A stretch of DNA of 64,000 nt from Rhodococcus tukisamuensis NBRC 100609. Its GTDB lineage: Bacteria > Actinomycetota > Actinomycetes > Mycobacteriales > Mycobacteriaceae. This document shows positions 24,426 through 37,878 of this stretch, piece by piece. A model generated the notes under the pieces. The model did not search any database. It worked only from the letters and a program-made list of their open reading frames with translations, and was not told the origin of the DNA. Location of the stretch: positions 1-64,000 of the forward strand of contig NZ_BCXG01000013.1 of the NCBI RefSeq assembly GCF_001894985.1, in the 5' to 3' direction. Numbering within the stretch: the stretch's first letter is position 1; every line of letters begins with the position of its first letter. The translations under genes were made by a program, and so were the position numbers.

Positions 24426-26912
24426 TCAGGCCCGCAGCTGGGCACCCACCGCTGCGGAGGCCGCGGCGACCGCGGCGTCGCGGACCGCGCTGGCCTCGTC
24501 CTCGGTGAGGGTGCGATCGGTGGCCCGCACCCGCAGCGCGAACGCCAGCGACTTGCGGCCCGCGCCGACCTGTTCGCCCTCGAACACGTCGAAGAGGCGG
24601 ACGTCCTCGAGCAGCTCGCCGCCGCCGGCGCGCAGCGCAGACTCCACGGCGGCCGCGGGCACCGAGGTCTCGACCACCACTGCCACGTCCTGCAGCACCG
24701 CCGGGAACGGCGAGACCCGCGGCGCGGGCAGCACCTCGACGATCGGCAGCGCGGTGAGGTTCAACTCCACGGCGCAGGTCCGCGCCGGCAGCCCGGCCCG
24801 CTCGAGCACCGCCGGGTGCAGCTCGCCGGCGTGACCGACCACCACCCCGTCGACCAACAGCTCGGCGCACCGGCCCGGATGCCACGGCAGGTACTGGGCG
24901 GCGCGCCGCTCGAGCACCACACCGGCGGTGGCCGCGATCGTCTCCGCGGCCGCGAATGCGTCGGTGGCGTCGGCAACGCGGCCCGGGCCCCACGGTCCGC
25001 TCGGGTCGCGGTGCCCGGTCAGCACCGCAGCCACGTGCACAGGCTGGGCCGGCAGCGACCGCAGCAGATCCGCGATCTCGTCGTCGGTGGGCCGACGGTC
25101 CACCGGCAGCACCGCGACCGGCTTGGTGTCCGGACCGGGCTGGACCACCTGCGCGATGCCGAACAGCGCGAGGTCGCGCTGACCACGGGAAGTGTTGCGG
25201 GACAAGATCTCCAGCAGCCCCGGCAGCAGCGTGCTGGCCAGCTCGGGGCGGTCCGACTCGAGCGGGTTGAGCACCCGGCTGGTGTTGCGGCGCGGGTCGT
25301 CGGCGTCCAGACCCCAGGTGTCGAACACCCCGGTGGGCAGGAACACCGTCGGCAGCACCTCGGCGTAGCCGTCGAAGGCGAGCGCCTTGCCGACCGCGCG
25401 GCGGCGACGCTGCTCGGCGGTCAGTCCGCGGCCGGCCGGGGCCGCGGGCAGCACCGACGGGATCTGCTCGAGCCCCTCGAGTCGCAGCACCTCCTCGACC
25501 AGGTCCGCGGGGCCGGTGAGGTCCGGACGCCAGGAGGGCGGGCTCACTACGAGCTGGCCGTGGCCCGCGTCGCTGACGGCCACGTCCACGCCGCAGCCGA
25601 CCTGGGTGAGGCGGCGCGCGGCGGTCCCGTTCGGGTACGCGACGCCCGCGACCCGGTCGGGCAGGTCGATGTCCATCCGGATGGCGTCCGCCGCCGGCAC
25701 CGCGCCGACGTCGGTGAGCACCGGCTCGACCTGGCCGCCCGCGATCTCGGCGAGCAGCCCGGCGGCCCGGTCCAGTGCGGCGGCCGAGAGCGCGGGATCC
25801 ACCACACGCTCGTAGCGCTTGCTGGCCTCGCTGATCAGCTTGTGCCGGCGGGAGGTCTTGAACACCGCGAGCGGGCTCCAGATCGCGGCCTCGAGCAGCA
25901 CGTCGGTGGTGTCCGCGCCGACCTCGGTGCTGGCGCCGCCCATGACGCCGGCCAGCGAGATCGCCCCGGTGTCGTCGCAGATCACCACGTCCTCCGCGTC
26001 GAGCGTCCGCTCCACGCCGTCGAGGGTGGTCAGCTTCTCGTCCGCCTCGGCCCGGCGGACCACGAGCGTGCCGTCGAGCTTGGCGGCGTCGAAGGCGTGC
26101 AGCGGGTGGCCCAGCTCGAGCATCACGTAGTTGGTGACGTCGACGGCCGGGGAGATCGGCCGGACACCGGAAAGCAGCAGTCGGCGCTGCATCCACCACG
26201 GGGTGACGGCCGACGGGTTCACACCGGTGACGCGGCGCAGCGCGAAGCGCGGCGAACCGGACTCCGGCTCCACCCGCAGCGGCCAGGCCTCGCCCGACGC
26301 CTCGCGCGGCGCCAGCACCGCCGGGTCCGCGAACTCCAGGTCGAAGCCGCAGGCCAGCTCGCGGGTCAGCCCGCGCAGCGAGAAGCAGTAGCCGCGGTCC
26401 GGGGTGATGTTCAGTTCGATGATCGTGTCACCGAGGCCGAGCAGCTCGTTGGCGTCGGTGCCGGGCTCCGCGGTCCCGGGCTCGAGCACCAGGATGCCGG
26501 AGTGGTCCTTGCCGATGCCCAGCTCGGCGACCGAGCAGATCATGCCGTCCGACACCTGGCCGTACGTCTTGCGAGCGGCGATCTTGAAGTCGCCGGGCAG
26601 CACGGCGCCGGGCAGGGCCGCGACGATCAGGTCGCCCTCGGCGAAGTTACGGGCGCCGCAGACGATTCCGCGGTCCTCGGCCTCGCCGACGTCCACCTGG
26701 CACATCCGGATCGGCTTCTTGAACTCGGTGAGTTCGGTGATCGAGGTGACCCGGCCGACCACCAGCGGCCCGGGCACCTTGTGCAGGACGTCGACCTCCT
26801 CGACCTCGAGGCCGACGCGGACGAAGCCGGCGTCCAACTCCTCGGGCGTCACCTCCCAGCCCGGGGTCGCCCGCTGCAGGATCTCGGTCAGCCACGATTG
26901 CGCTACTCGCAC
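24426..26912 (-). CDS. pheT: Phenylalanyl-tRNA synthetase beta subunit
   Basis: Beta chain of the (alpha-beta)2 PheRS. The 828-residue protein has the N-terminal tRNA-binding EMAP-like domain (residues about 40-150), B3/B4 editing and B5 domains in the middle, and a C-terminal ferredoxin-like anticodon-binding domain ([14 protein letters not shown]..., then [17 protein letters not shown]). Start ATG at 26912, 28 bp after the pheS stop. Syntenic with Rv1650. Confidence 0.98.
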   Translation of the reverse strand: MRVAQSWLTEILQRATPGWEVTPEELDAGFVRVGLEVEEVDVLHKVPGPLVVGRVTSITELTEFKKPIRMCQVDVGEAEDRGIVCGARNFAEGDLIVAALPGAVLPGDFKIAARKTYGQVSDGMICSVAELGIGKDHSGILVLEPGTAEPGTDANELLGLGDTIIELNITPDRGYCFSLRGLTRELACGFDLEFADPAVLAPREASGEAWPLRVEPESGSPRFALRRVTGVNPSAVTPWWMQRRLLLSGVRPISPAVDVTNYVMLELGHPLHAFDAAKLDGTLVVRRAEADEKLTTLDGVERTLDAEDVVICDDTGAISLAGVMGGASTEVGADTTDVLLEAAIWSPLAVFKTSRRHKLISEASKRYERVVDPALSAAALDRAAGLLAEIAGGQVEPVLTDVGAVPAADAIRMDIDLPDRVAGVAYPNGTAARRLTQVGCGVDVAVSDAGHGQLVVSPPSWRPDLTGPADLVEEVLRLEGLEQIPSVLPAAPAGRGLTAEQRRRRAVGKALAFDGYAEVLPTVFLPTGVFDTWGLDADDPRRNTSRVLNPLESDRPELASTLLPGLLEILSRNTSRGQRDLALFGIAQVVQPGPDTKPVAVLPVDRRPTDDEIADLLRSLPAQPVHVAAVLTGHRDPSGPWGPGRVADATDAFAAAETIAATAGVVLERRAAQYLPWHPGRCAELLVDGVVVGHAGELHPAVLERAGLPARTCAVELNLTALPIVEVLPAPRVSPFPAVLQDVAVVVETSVPAAAVESALRAGGGELLEDVRLFDVFEGEQVGAGRKSLAFALRVRATDRTLTEDEASAVRDAAVAAASAAVGAQLRA

Positions 26913-26940
26913 GTCTACTCAGCTCTCTCGTTCTCGTCGA

Positions 26941-28062
<1,122 letters not shown>

Positions 28063-28875
28063 CTAGGTTGCGGGCCCGACAGGTCGGTGCTGCACCCGGG
28101 CGCTGGCGTACAGGCAGATGGCGGCGGCGGTGGCCAGGTTGAGGCTCTCGGCGCGGCCACGGATGGGGATCCGGACGCGGTGGTCCGCGCGGGCCGCGAT
28201 CGCCGGGTCGAGCCCGTGCGCCTCGTTGCCGAACAGCCACGCGGTCGGTCGGGCCAACAATTCGTCCGCCTCGTCGAGGTCCACCTCGCCGTCGGCGGCG
28301 GTCGCCAGGATCTGCACCCCGGCCGCTGCCACCCGTTCGAGCACGAGGTCCACGTCCCGCTCGCGGGCGACCGGCAGGTGGAACACGCTGCCCGCCGACG
28401 ACCGCACGCACTTGCCGTTGTGCGGGTCGACGCTGTCGCCGGCCAGGATCGCGGCATCCGCCCCGACCGCGTCCGCGACCCGGATTACGGTGCCCGCGTT
28501 GCCCGGCTCCGACACCGCCACCGGCACGGCCAGCAGCCGCGGACTCGGCCCGAGGGCGACTTCCAGCGGCACGTCGAGCAGCCCGCACACCGCGACCAGC
28601 CCGGGCGGCGTGACGGTGTCGCTGAGCGCGCGGGCCGCGCGCTCGGTGATCGGCGAGGTGCGGACGCCCGCGGCCTCCGCGGCGGCCAACAGGTCGCCGT
28701 ACCGGCTCGCCGCGTCCTCGGTGGCGAACAGCTCCTGGACCCGCCCGGTGGCCAGCGCCTCGGTCACCGAGTTGGACCCCTCGGCGAGGAACCGGCCGGT
28801 CTTCCTGCGCTCGGCACCGCGCAGCAGCTTGACAGCAGAAACGACCCGTGGCGTCCGCTCGGTGAACGGGTCCAC
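28063..28875 (-). CDS. TrmH/SpoU-family RNA 2'-O-methyltransferase (TsnR-like)
   Basis: SAM-dependent RNA ribose methyltransferase with the SPOUT knot: PGNAGTVIRVADAVGADAAIL (motif 1), then LFGNEAHGLD (motif 2) and IPIRGRAESLNLATAAAICLY (motif 3). The N-terminal substrate-binding domain reads VKLLRGAERRKTGRFLAEG. The 270-aa length uses the GTG at 28875, which has AGGA 8 bp upstream; a TTG at 28893 is the alternative. Located between rplT and pheS as in Rv1644 (tsnR), so 23S rRNA is the likely substrate. Target nucleotide unknown. Confidence 0.88.
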   Translation of the reverse strand: MDPFTERTPRVVSAVKLLRGAERRKTGRFLAEGSNSVTEALATGRVQELFATEDAASRYGDLLAAAEAAGVRTSPITERAARALSDTVTPPGLVAVCGLLDVPLEVALGPSPRLLAVPVAVSEPGNAGTVIRVADAVGADAAILAGDSVDPHNGKCVRSSAGSVFHLPVARERDVDLVLERVAAAGVQILATAADGEVDLDEADELLARPTAWLFGNEAHGLDPAIAARADHRVRIPIRGRAESLNLATAAAICLYASARVQHRPVGPAT

Positions 28876-28898
28876 GGGTCGTTCCTGGAACAACTTGC

Positions 28899-29288
28899 TC
28901 AGGCTGCGTCCCCGGCAGGGGCGTTCACGTCGGCCGGCAGTGCGGCCTTCGCGATGGCCACCAGGCCGGCAAACGCCTCGGCGTCGGAGACGGCCAGCTC
29001 GGCGAGGATCTTGCGGTCGACCTCGACACCCGCGGCGCCCAGGCCCTGGATGAAGCGGTTGTAGGTCATGTCGTTCGCGCGGGCGGCAGCGTTGATACGC
29101 GTGATCCACAGCTTGCGGAAGTCACCCTTGCGCGCGCGGCGGTCCCGGTACGCGTAGGCGAGCGAGTGGAGCTGCTGCTCCTTGGCCTTGGTGTAGAGGC
29201 GCGAGCGCTGTCCACGGTAGCCCTTGGAGGCCTCGAGAATTGAACGACGCTTCTTCTGGGCGTTGACCGCCCTCTTTACGCGTGCCAC
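28899..29288 (-). CDS. rplT: 50S ribosomal protein L20
   Basis: The 129-residue protein has the basic N-terminal L20 signature ([37 protein letters not shown]). It binds 23S rRNA early in 50S assembly. Part of infC-rpmI-rplT. In other bacteria L20 represses this operon by binding the leader, so a leader structure here is of interest. Start codon GTG at 29288. Confidence 0.98.
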   Translation of the reverse strand: MARVKRAVNAQKKRRSILEASKGYRGQRSRLYTKAKEQQLHSLAYAYRDRRARKGDFRKLWITRINAAARANDMTYNRFIQGLGAAGVEVDRKILAELAVSDAEAFAGLVAIAKAALPADVNAPAGDAA

Positions 29289-29355
29289 TGGGAAATCCTG
29301 TCGATCTCGGGGCGCGACGCGCGCCCCTGGTTGGTCAAATAGTGCAGGTCAACGA

Positions 29356-29550
29356 TCAGATGCCGAGCAGGCGCTTGATGCGGGGAACGTCCGCCTTGGC
29401 GACAACCGCAACACCGTCGAGGCGACGGGTCACCTTGCTGGCCTTGTGCTCGAGCAGGTGGCGACGGCCGGCCTTCTGGCGCAGGATCTTCCCGCTGCCG
29501 GACACCTTGAATCGCTTCGAGGTGCCGCTGTGGCTCTTCATCTTGGGCAT
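29356..29550 (-). CDS. rpmI: 50S ribosomal protein L35
   Basis: A 64-residue basic protein with the L35 signature [21 protein letters not shown] and the [14 protein letters not shown] segment. Between infC and rplT, 65 bp downstream of infC and 67 bp upstream of rplT. Standard gene order. Confidence 0.97.
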   Translation of the reverse strand: MPKMKSHSGTSKRFKVSGSGKILRQKAGRRHLLEHKASKVTRRLDGVAVVAKADVPRIKRLLGI

Positions 29551-29615
29551 GGAGTCCTCAGTTCTGTGTTCTTCGATACTGCGTACGGTCGTGCTGATCT
29601 GGTGGCCGGTGACGG

Positions 29616-30279
<664 letters not shown>

Positions 30280-30290
<11 letters not shown>

Positions 30291-30387
30291 GGGGCCTCCT
30301 AGGTTGAGCGGCAGGTCGTCCTGACCGCCGGCAGCCCGTAGCCCGTTTCCCCAACAAAAGAACCCCGCGACGGTGGATGATCACCAT
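30280..30387 (-). CDS. Putative 35-codon upstream ORF in the infC leader
   Basis: ATG at 30387, stop TGA at 30280-30282, inside the first codons of infC in another frame. The predicted peptide starts [19 protein letters not shown] and is basic. Its codons 6-9 form the downstream arm of a terminator-like stem, so ribosomes translating it would unfold the stem, and its stop overlaps the infC start region. No strong ribosome-binding site is visible. Existence is inferred from this layout only. Confidence 0.35.
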
Positions 30388-30394
30388 GCGGGGT
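30355..30394 (-). terminator. Possible attenuator hairpin in the infC leader
   Basis: On the minus strand ACCCCGC (30394-30388) pairs with GCGGGGT (30368-30362) around a 19-nt loop that itself contains GGTGATCATCCACC. The stem is followed by TCTTTTG. A G/C stem followed by a T-rich tract ahead of the infC ribosome-binding site looks like a Rho-independent terminator within the leader. Leader regulation of infC-rpmI-rplT by L20 is known elsewhere; the mechanism here is not evident. Confidence 0.5.
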
Positions 30395-30628
30395 CCGATG
30401 CCGACCGATACAATGTCGCCGCGACCACGTCGCGACACATCCCCTCAACAAAGAGGGAGCCGGTCCTCGGATGACTTCGGAGCATCTAGTGCTCGTCCGT
30501 GCATCTCCAGAACCGGCGACCGGGACCGTTTACCAGCGGTTTTGATGCGCCGAGAAGCGGTGGGAGTCGGACTCCACTTGCTGCCCCCAACATCGTCGGG
30601 GGCGGTCGTGTATGGAAGTCTAGCAGGC

Positions 30629-30973
30629 ATGACAGAGGATGCCCACACGGACGACGTTCGAGAGCTCGCCGACGTTCCGGCGGTCGAGGTCATCAGCCGC
30701 GCCGCAGTGATGTTGATGAGTTCCGCCGCAGAGAAGCTCGGGCTCGGCGACCCCAACCCCGACGAGAGCGACCACCTCGACCTGGACGAGGCCCGCCGGG
30801 TGATCACCGCACTCGCCGGCCTGGTCACCGCGTCGGTGGAGTACCTGGGCCCGCATGCCGGCCCGATCCGCGAGGGGTTGCAGGCCCTGCAGCGCGCCTT
30901 CCGCGAGGCGTCGTCGCACCCGGACGAGCCGGGCAAGGGCCCGGGCGAGAAGTACACCGGCCCGGTCAACTGA
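30629..30973 (+). CDS. DUF1844-family protein
   Basis: A 114-residue protein with the DUF1844 layout: a short helix PAVEVISRAAVMLMSSAAEKLGL, then LDLDEARRVITALAGLV, then EGLQALQRAFREAS. These proteins are small, acidic and helical, of unknown function, and are widespread in actinobacteria. The open frame extends upstream through the divergent infC leader; the ATG at 30629 is the sensible start. Confidence 0.8.
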   Translation: MTEDAHTDDVRELADVPAVEVISRAAVMLMSSAAEKLGLGDPNPDESDHLDLDEARRVITALAGLVTASVEYLGPHAGPIREGLQALQRAFREASSHPDEPGKGPGEKYTGPVN

Positions 30974-31054
30974 CCCGGAACCGTCCCGTGGCCGCGGCGG
31001 CCCGACCGCCGCGGCCCGGGTGCCGTACTCCACGTGTCCGGCCATACTGACCGG

Positions 31055-31474
31055 ATGGCGACCAAGACCGGCCCGACCGATGCCAGCGTCGACGAGTTCC
31101 TCGGCGCGCTCACCGACCCGGCCAAGCGCACGGACAGCGAGCGGCTGGTCGAGATGATGCAAGCCGCCACCGGCGAGCCGCCGGTGCTGTGGGGCTCGAG
31201 CATCATCGGCTTCGGCAGCAGGCACTACCGCTACGCGAGCGGACACGAGGGCGACACCGCGCTGATCGGATTCTCCCCACGGGCCGCGGCGCTGACCCTG
31301 TACCTGTCGCTCGACCACGACGAGTTCGCCGCGACGTTCGACCGACTCGGCAAACACAAGCTCGGCAAGAGCTGCCTGTACGTCAAGCGCCTCGCCGACG
31401 TCGACGAGACCGCCCTCGGCGCGCTGATCGAGGCGTCGGTCGCCGCGGCCCGCGCGTTGGAGTCGCAGCCCTGA
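31055..31474 (+). CDS. DUF1801-domain protein
   Basis: A 139-residue protein with the DUF1801 pattern: SVDEFLGALTDPAKRTDSERLVEMM, then EPPVLWGSSIIGFGSRHYRYASG, then GDTALIGFSPRAAALTLYL and KLGKSCLYVKRLADVD. The fold is YdhG-like, function unknown. The ATG at 31055 follows a -10-like CATACT by 6 bp with no ribosome-binding site, so the mRNA may be leaderless. Confidence 0.82.
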   Translation: MATKTGPTDASVDEFLGALTDPAKRTDSERLVEMMQAATGEPPVLWGSSIIGFGSRHYRYASGHEGDTALIGFSPRAAALTLYLSLDHDEFAATFDRLGKHKLGKSCLYVKRLADVDETALGALIEASVAAARALESQP

Positions 31475-31532
31475 ACCGGCCGAACCCCACCCTGGAGATG
31501 CGTCGCCGGGAATCCTGAAGCAGGCTGGAGAC

Positions 31533-32246
31533 GTGCCTGTACACATTCTTCTGGTTCCCGGATTCTGGCTCGGCGCCTGGGCGTGGGACGACGTCGCCGC
31601 CGAACTGACCCGCCTCGGCGACGACTGCACCGCGCTGACGCTGCCCGGACTCGACTCCCCCGACACCGACCGCTCGTCGATCAGCCTCGCCGACCACGCC
31701 CGGGCGATCGTCGCGGCCGCCCACACCACCGCCGACGAACACGCCACCGTCCTGGTGGCGCACAGCGGCGCCTGCGCCGCGGCGTACGCCGCCACCGACC
31801 TGGACCCGGGCCTGTTCGCCCGGGTCGTCTACGTCGACAGCGGTCCGGTCGCCGACGGACATGCGCTACTCGGCGACCTCCCCCGGTCGACGACGGAGAT
31901 CCCGCTCCCCGACTGGGCGGGCCTCGAGGCCGAGGGCAACAGTCTCGAGGGCCTCGACGACGACGCGCTGGCCCGGTTCCGCCGGCGCGCGGTGCCGCAA
32001 CCGGCCGGCCCCGCCCGCGATCGCATGCAGTTGACGGACCCGGCACGGCTGCGGATTCCCACCACGGTGATCAGCAGCAGCTTCCCGGCCGAGGCGGTCG
32101 CGCAGTTGGCGGCGTCGGGTCATCCGATGGCCGCCGAGCTGACGAAGCTACCCGCCGACTACGTCGACCTGCCGACCGGCCACTGGCCGATGTGGTCGCG
32201 CCCCGTCGAACTCGCTGCCGCGATCCATTCCGCGGCTGCTCGCTGA
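31533..32246 (+). CDS. Alpha/beta hydrolase
   Basis: A 237-residue alpha/beta hydrolase. The strand 1 and oxyanion region is VHILLVPGFWLGAWAWDD. The nucleophile elbow is VAHSGAC, with Ser in place of the middle residue of the GxSxG turn, near residue 78. The catalytic His is probably in PTGHWPMW near the C-terminus. Closest in style to the esterase/AB-hydrolase 6 group. Starts at GTG 31533 with GGAG directly before it. Substrate unknown. Confidence 0.8.
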   Translation: MPVHILLVPGFWLGAWAWDDVAAELTRLGDDCTALTLPGLDSPDTDRSSISLADHARAIVAAAHTTADEHATVLVAHSGACAAAYAATDLDPGLFARVVYVDSGPVADGHALLGDLPRSTTEIPLPDWAGLEAEGNSLEGLDDDALARFRRRAVPQPAGPARDRMQLTDPARLRIPTTVISSSFPAEAVAQLAASGHPMAAELTKLPADYVDLPTGHWPMWSRPVELAAAIHSAAAR

Positions 32247-32519
32247 GCTGTCGCACCGGAAACACCGCCGCCCGCAGACATGTGAGGCACATCACTCTCG
32301 CGGGCTCGAGATCAATTCGTGATTCCTGGACGCTCGACTCGCGTGCTCGTGTACAAAGGTCCCGACTGCAGTGATTGGCAACACACCGGATCCGGCCACC
32401 TGCGATGCAGCAAGGGCGGGCGGTCTCGGCGGGGGTCGCACTGCAATCGGGGGATCAACATCCTGCCGGGGCCGCCCGCGGCCCCGGTTTGCCAGAACAC
32501 TCGACACAAGGAGATTCAC

Positions 32520-32639
32520 ATGCCTGCACCCGGCGACATCGACAGCCTGTTCGGCAGCCTCGCGAACATCGTCAACGCATTGCTCAGCGGCGGCTCCTCG
32601 ACCGGCGACCTGGTCGACGTCGGAACCACTGGCGCCTGA
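32520..32639 (+). CDS. 39-residue acidic peptide, possible PorA/PorH-like cell-wall protein
   Basis: MPAPGDIDSLFGSLANIVNALLSGGSSTGDLVDVGTTGA-type product: acidic, without basic residues, and with an amphipathic helix at residues 6-24. It has an excellent ribosome-binding site (AAGGAG 6 bp before the ATG) and a 16-bp terminator stem just after the stop, so it looks like a complete monocistronic gene with a 273-bp region ahead. Tiny acidic peptides without a signal sequence that form mycomembrane channels (PorA/PorH type) exist in Corynebacteriales. The resemblance is in size and character, not proven homology. Confidence 0.55.
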   Translation: MPAPGDIDSLFGSLANIVNALLSGGSSTGDLVDVGTTGA

Positions 32640-32656
32640 TCTCAGCGCGAGCAACG

Positions 32657-32692
32657 AGGAGGGCCGGGTCGCACCAGCGACCCGGCCCTCCT
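32657..32692. terminator. Bidirectional terminator, 16-bp perfect stem
   Basis: Bases 32657-32672 (AGGAGGGCCGGGTCGC) are the exact complement of 32677-32692 with the loop ACCA, followed by TT and G on the plus strand. It lies between the small peptide gene and the convergent uvrA and should stop transcription from both sides. Confidence 0.85.
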
Positions 32693-32762
32693 TTGCGCTG
32701 CCGTCGCAGCGTGCGGCCGTCGGGCCTGTCCGGATGCCACCACCCGGCACACCCGCCTCACG

Positions 32763-35699
<2,937 letters not shown>

Positions 35700-35749
35700 T
35701 GATTGTCCCTTCTCGGCTGTTCTCGGGGAAACGTCCCCGGACGCAGCAC

Positions 35750-35772
35750 ATGGTATGTCGGGGCTCCGACAC
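35750..35772 (-). promoter_or_regulatory. PafBC/RecA-NDp-type damage promoter for uvrA
   Basis: On the minus strand GTGTCGGAG, then 8 bp, then TACCAT. This fits the known consensus for the LexA/RecA-independent promoter (TTGTCRGTG-N8-TAnnnT), keeping the TGTCGG core and exact spacing. A start about 7 bp after the -10 would leave a leader of roughly 44 nt. The same architecture precedes uvrB in this window. Confidence 0.7.
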
Positions 35773-35835
35773 GATCGGTGGACACGACTGCGTCCAACCC
35801 GTCACGAGCCCTCATTCGACGGTAGCGTCCCAGTA

Positions 35836-36525
35836 ATGGACGGGCAGCAGATGACAATCGACGACCACTACACCGGCGAGCTGAAGCAGGGGTCCGCCCC
35901 GCAACGCCGCACCATTGCCGGCGCCACGATCACCAAGATCTCGGTCGGCCCGATGGACAACAACTCCTACCTGGTGGTGTGCTCCGAGACGGGCAAGTCC
36001 CTGCTCATCGACGCGGCGAACGAGGCAGACCGGCTGGCGCTGCTGCTGGAGGCCGGCGCGCCGACGTTGGCGTCGATTGTCACCACCCACCAGCACCCCG
36101 ACCACTGGCTGGCACTCGCGGACGTGGTCAAGCTCACCGGTGTGCCGACGCTCGCGCACCCGCTCGACGCCGAGAAGCTGCCGGTCACCCCGGACCGCAC
36201 GGTCACCGACGGCGACCTCGTCGAGGTGGGCCGGCTCACGTTGGAGGTCATCCACCTGGCCGGCCACACCCCGGGCTCCATTGCGCTCGCGCTGACCGAC
36301 CCCGCGTCCGGGCAGGTGCACCTGTTCACCGGCGACTCCCTGTTCCCGGGCGGCGTCGGCAAGACCGCCGACCCGGAACAGTTCGCGTCCCTGCTGCGCG
36401 ACGTGACCACCAAGCTGTTCGAACGCTTCCCCGACGACACCGCGGTGTACCCGGGTCACGGCAAGGACACCACGCTCGGCGCCGAGCGGCCCTTCCTCGC
36501 GGAGTGGCAGGAGCGCGGCTGGTGA
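35836..36525 (+). CDS. Metallo-beta-lactamase-fold hydrolase (glyoxalase II-like)
   Basis: A 229-residue MBL-fold enzyme. The metal motif is THQHPDH at about 90-96 (HxHxDH), with later ligands in HLAGHTPGS, TGDSLFPGG and VYPGHGKDTT. Counterpart of Rv1637c beside uvrA. The ATG at 35836 lies 7 bp after a -10-like TAGCGT with no ribosome-binding site, suggesting a leaderless mRNA. Its 3' end (GDSLFPGG to the stop, 36331-36525) recurs twice downstream, at 37514-37703 and 39004-39199, behind inserted genes. This gene looks like the recipient site of repeated insertions that replaced its tail. Confidence 0.92.
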   Translation: MDGQQMTIDDHYTGELKQGSAPQRRTIAGATITKISVGPMDNNSYLVVCSETGKSLLIDAANEADRLALLLEAGAPTLASIVTTHQHPDHWLALADVVKLTGVPTLAHPLDAEKLPVTPDRTVTDGDLVEVGRLTLEVIHLAGHTPGSIALALTDPASGQVHLFTGDSLFPGGVGKTADPEQFASLLRDVTTKLFERFPDDTAVYPGHGKDTTLGAERPFLAEWQERGW

Positions 36526-36569
36526 CTCAGTTGCTCCCCAGCCGAACACCACACACCGCAGGAGTGAAG

Positions 36570-36869
36570 ATGACCGACGTCGGGCAACGGCCAAGCGACC
36601 TTCCCGCAACGTACTGCTCGGACGTCGACGGTGTGAGATACATCGTCATCGACCCCACGGCCGGGGACATGTCCGGCTGGATCATCGAGACCACCGATGG
36701 GGACGGCCGAGTATCGCGTTCGGCGTTCACGCGCGAAGCAACCTGGTACGAAACCCAGGACGGTGACTGGAACGGACTGGGCTACGGCACCCCCAAAAAT
36801 CCGTGGGCCGCTCTCGTCGATCGCGGAATGCAGATCACCAACTGGATCCGACCGGTCGGTGCGCCGTAG
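36570..36869 (+). CDS. Hypothetical protein of the first cassette
   Basis: A 99-residue protein, ATG at 36570 with AGGAG 5 bp before it. Sequence such as YCSDVDGVRYIVIDPTAGDMSGWIIET, then TWYETQDGDWNGLGYGTPKNPWAALV suggests a small beta-rich domain with many Trp and Gly. I do not recognise it. Codon use is AT-richer than the core. It begins 44 bp after the metallo-beta-lactamase stop and lies inside the first inserted cassette. Confidence 0.65.
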   Translation: MTDVGQRPSDLPATYCSDVDGVRYIVIDPTAGDMSGWIIETTDGDGRVSRSAFTREATWYETQDGDWNGLGYGTPKNPWAALVDRGMQITNWIRPVGAP

Positions 36870-36911
36870 CTGGCCGAGTTGTGACATGTATAGCCGGGGC
36901 CACGCGACCCG

Positions 36912-37391
36912 CTATGCGACTGCGACAGGCGTCCATCCGCTCGCGGCAGGTTTGCCACGAAGGACACGTTGTGGAGCACCGCTGAGGTTCACGAGGGCCT
37001 TCATCTCGTTGGCATACAACTCACGAAGCATGACCGGTCCGTTCACCGCGACCGAGCACTCGAGCACCGTCCCGACTTTGTTGTCGTGCACGCGAAATGG
37101 CTGAGCAAGACGGTGGATGGGTTGCAGGTACAGCTTGCGAGCGCCGGCCTTCCCGGTGAGCTTGGTGACCGCACAGAAGCCGACCACGCCTTTGTCGTTC
37201 GTTTGGTGCGCGACCACCACGTCCCCCACTGCGACATCTCCTGCGAGGTACTTCGATACCTCGGCCGACTGTGTCGAATAGTCACCGCCCCACTGAATCG
37301 GGCCCTTCTTGCGGAACACGTCCGCCGACCAATCTCCCCAATAGCCCGCCGGGCCACCCTCGACGTTGCACTTGTAGAGCCAATACCTCAT
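36912..37391 (-). CDS. EVE/PUA-like domain protein
   Basis: A 159-residue protein on the opposite strand. It opens MRYWLYKCNVEGGPAGYWGDW and has SKYLAGDVAVGDVVVAHQTNDKGVVGFCAVTKL, matching the pattern of EVE/PUA-like modified-base-binding domains (W-rich entry, then a short beta-barrel with xGDVVxxHQ). EVE domains often read modified cytosines and accompany restriction or defence genes. ATG at 37391 after GGGAGG. Its codon use and low GC mark it as foreign. Assignment from motif shape only. Confidence 0.6.
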   Translation of the reverse strand: MRYWLYKCNVEGGPAGYWGDWSADVFRKKGPIQWGGDYSTQSAEVSKYLAGDVAVGDVVVAHQTNDKGVVGFCAVTKLTGKAGARKLYLQPIHRLAQPFRVHDNKVGTVLECSVAVNGPVMLRELYANEMKALVNLSGAPQRVLRGKPAASGWTPVAVA

Positions 37392-37513
37392 GTGCTGCCC
37401 CGACCTCCCGCGGTCTCAAATTTCGACTCCACCCTTGCACGCACCCGGTTCATCATGCGCGGAAACACCGAGACTGTCGCTCCGCACCGTAGTTACTGGT
37501 AGTTGGAAGCTAT

Positions 37514-37703
37514 GAGTGGCCCACTGTTCCCCATTTGGTCCTTGGTGGACAGAAATCCCGAAGAGTTCGACGGACCCGGGACCTCAAGACTAGAAACTCC
37601 GAGCGCTTGTCAGGTGACGCGGTGGTCTCCTCCGGCCAGCGGGACACCACCATAGAACCTGCGCGCCCCTTCCTGGAGGGAGTGGCGGAAACGCGCCTGG
37701 TGA
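37514..37703 (+). pseudogene. Decayed second copy of the metallo-beta-lactamase 3' end
   Basis: Aligns by eye to the end of the metallo-beta-lactamase gene: GTGGCCCACTGTTCCCC matches the region encoding GDSLFP, AAATCCCGAAGAGTTCGACG matches that encoding NPEEF, and the final CGCCTGGTGAC matches that encoding RGW-stop. Several indels break the frame. It closes the first cassette (36526-37703). With copies at 36331-36525 and 39004-39199 it makes three serial 3' ends of one gene. Confidence 0.75.
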
Positions 37704-37878
37704 CCGCCTCAGCCAAGTCTCTACGGCACCTGTTAGTTGATTCGCCTCATCGTCGAACCCACGAACACCTGACTCATCGCCTGCCGGGGCATGCCAGCCA
37801 GGAAGTCGAGTCACGAAGCTCGGCCCCAAGACCTGGCATGTCAGCCGCCGTGTCGTACCTCCGCTATACGCTTCCGCC

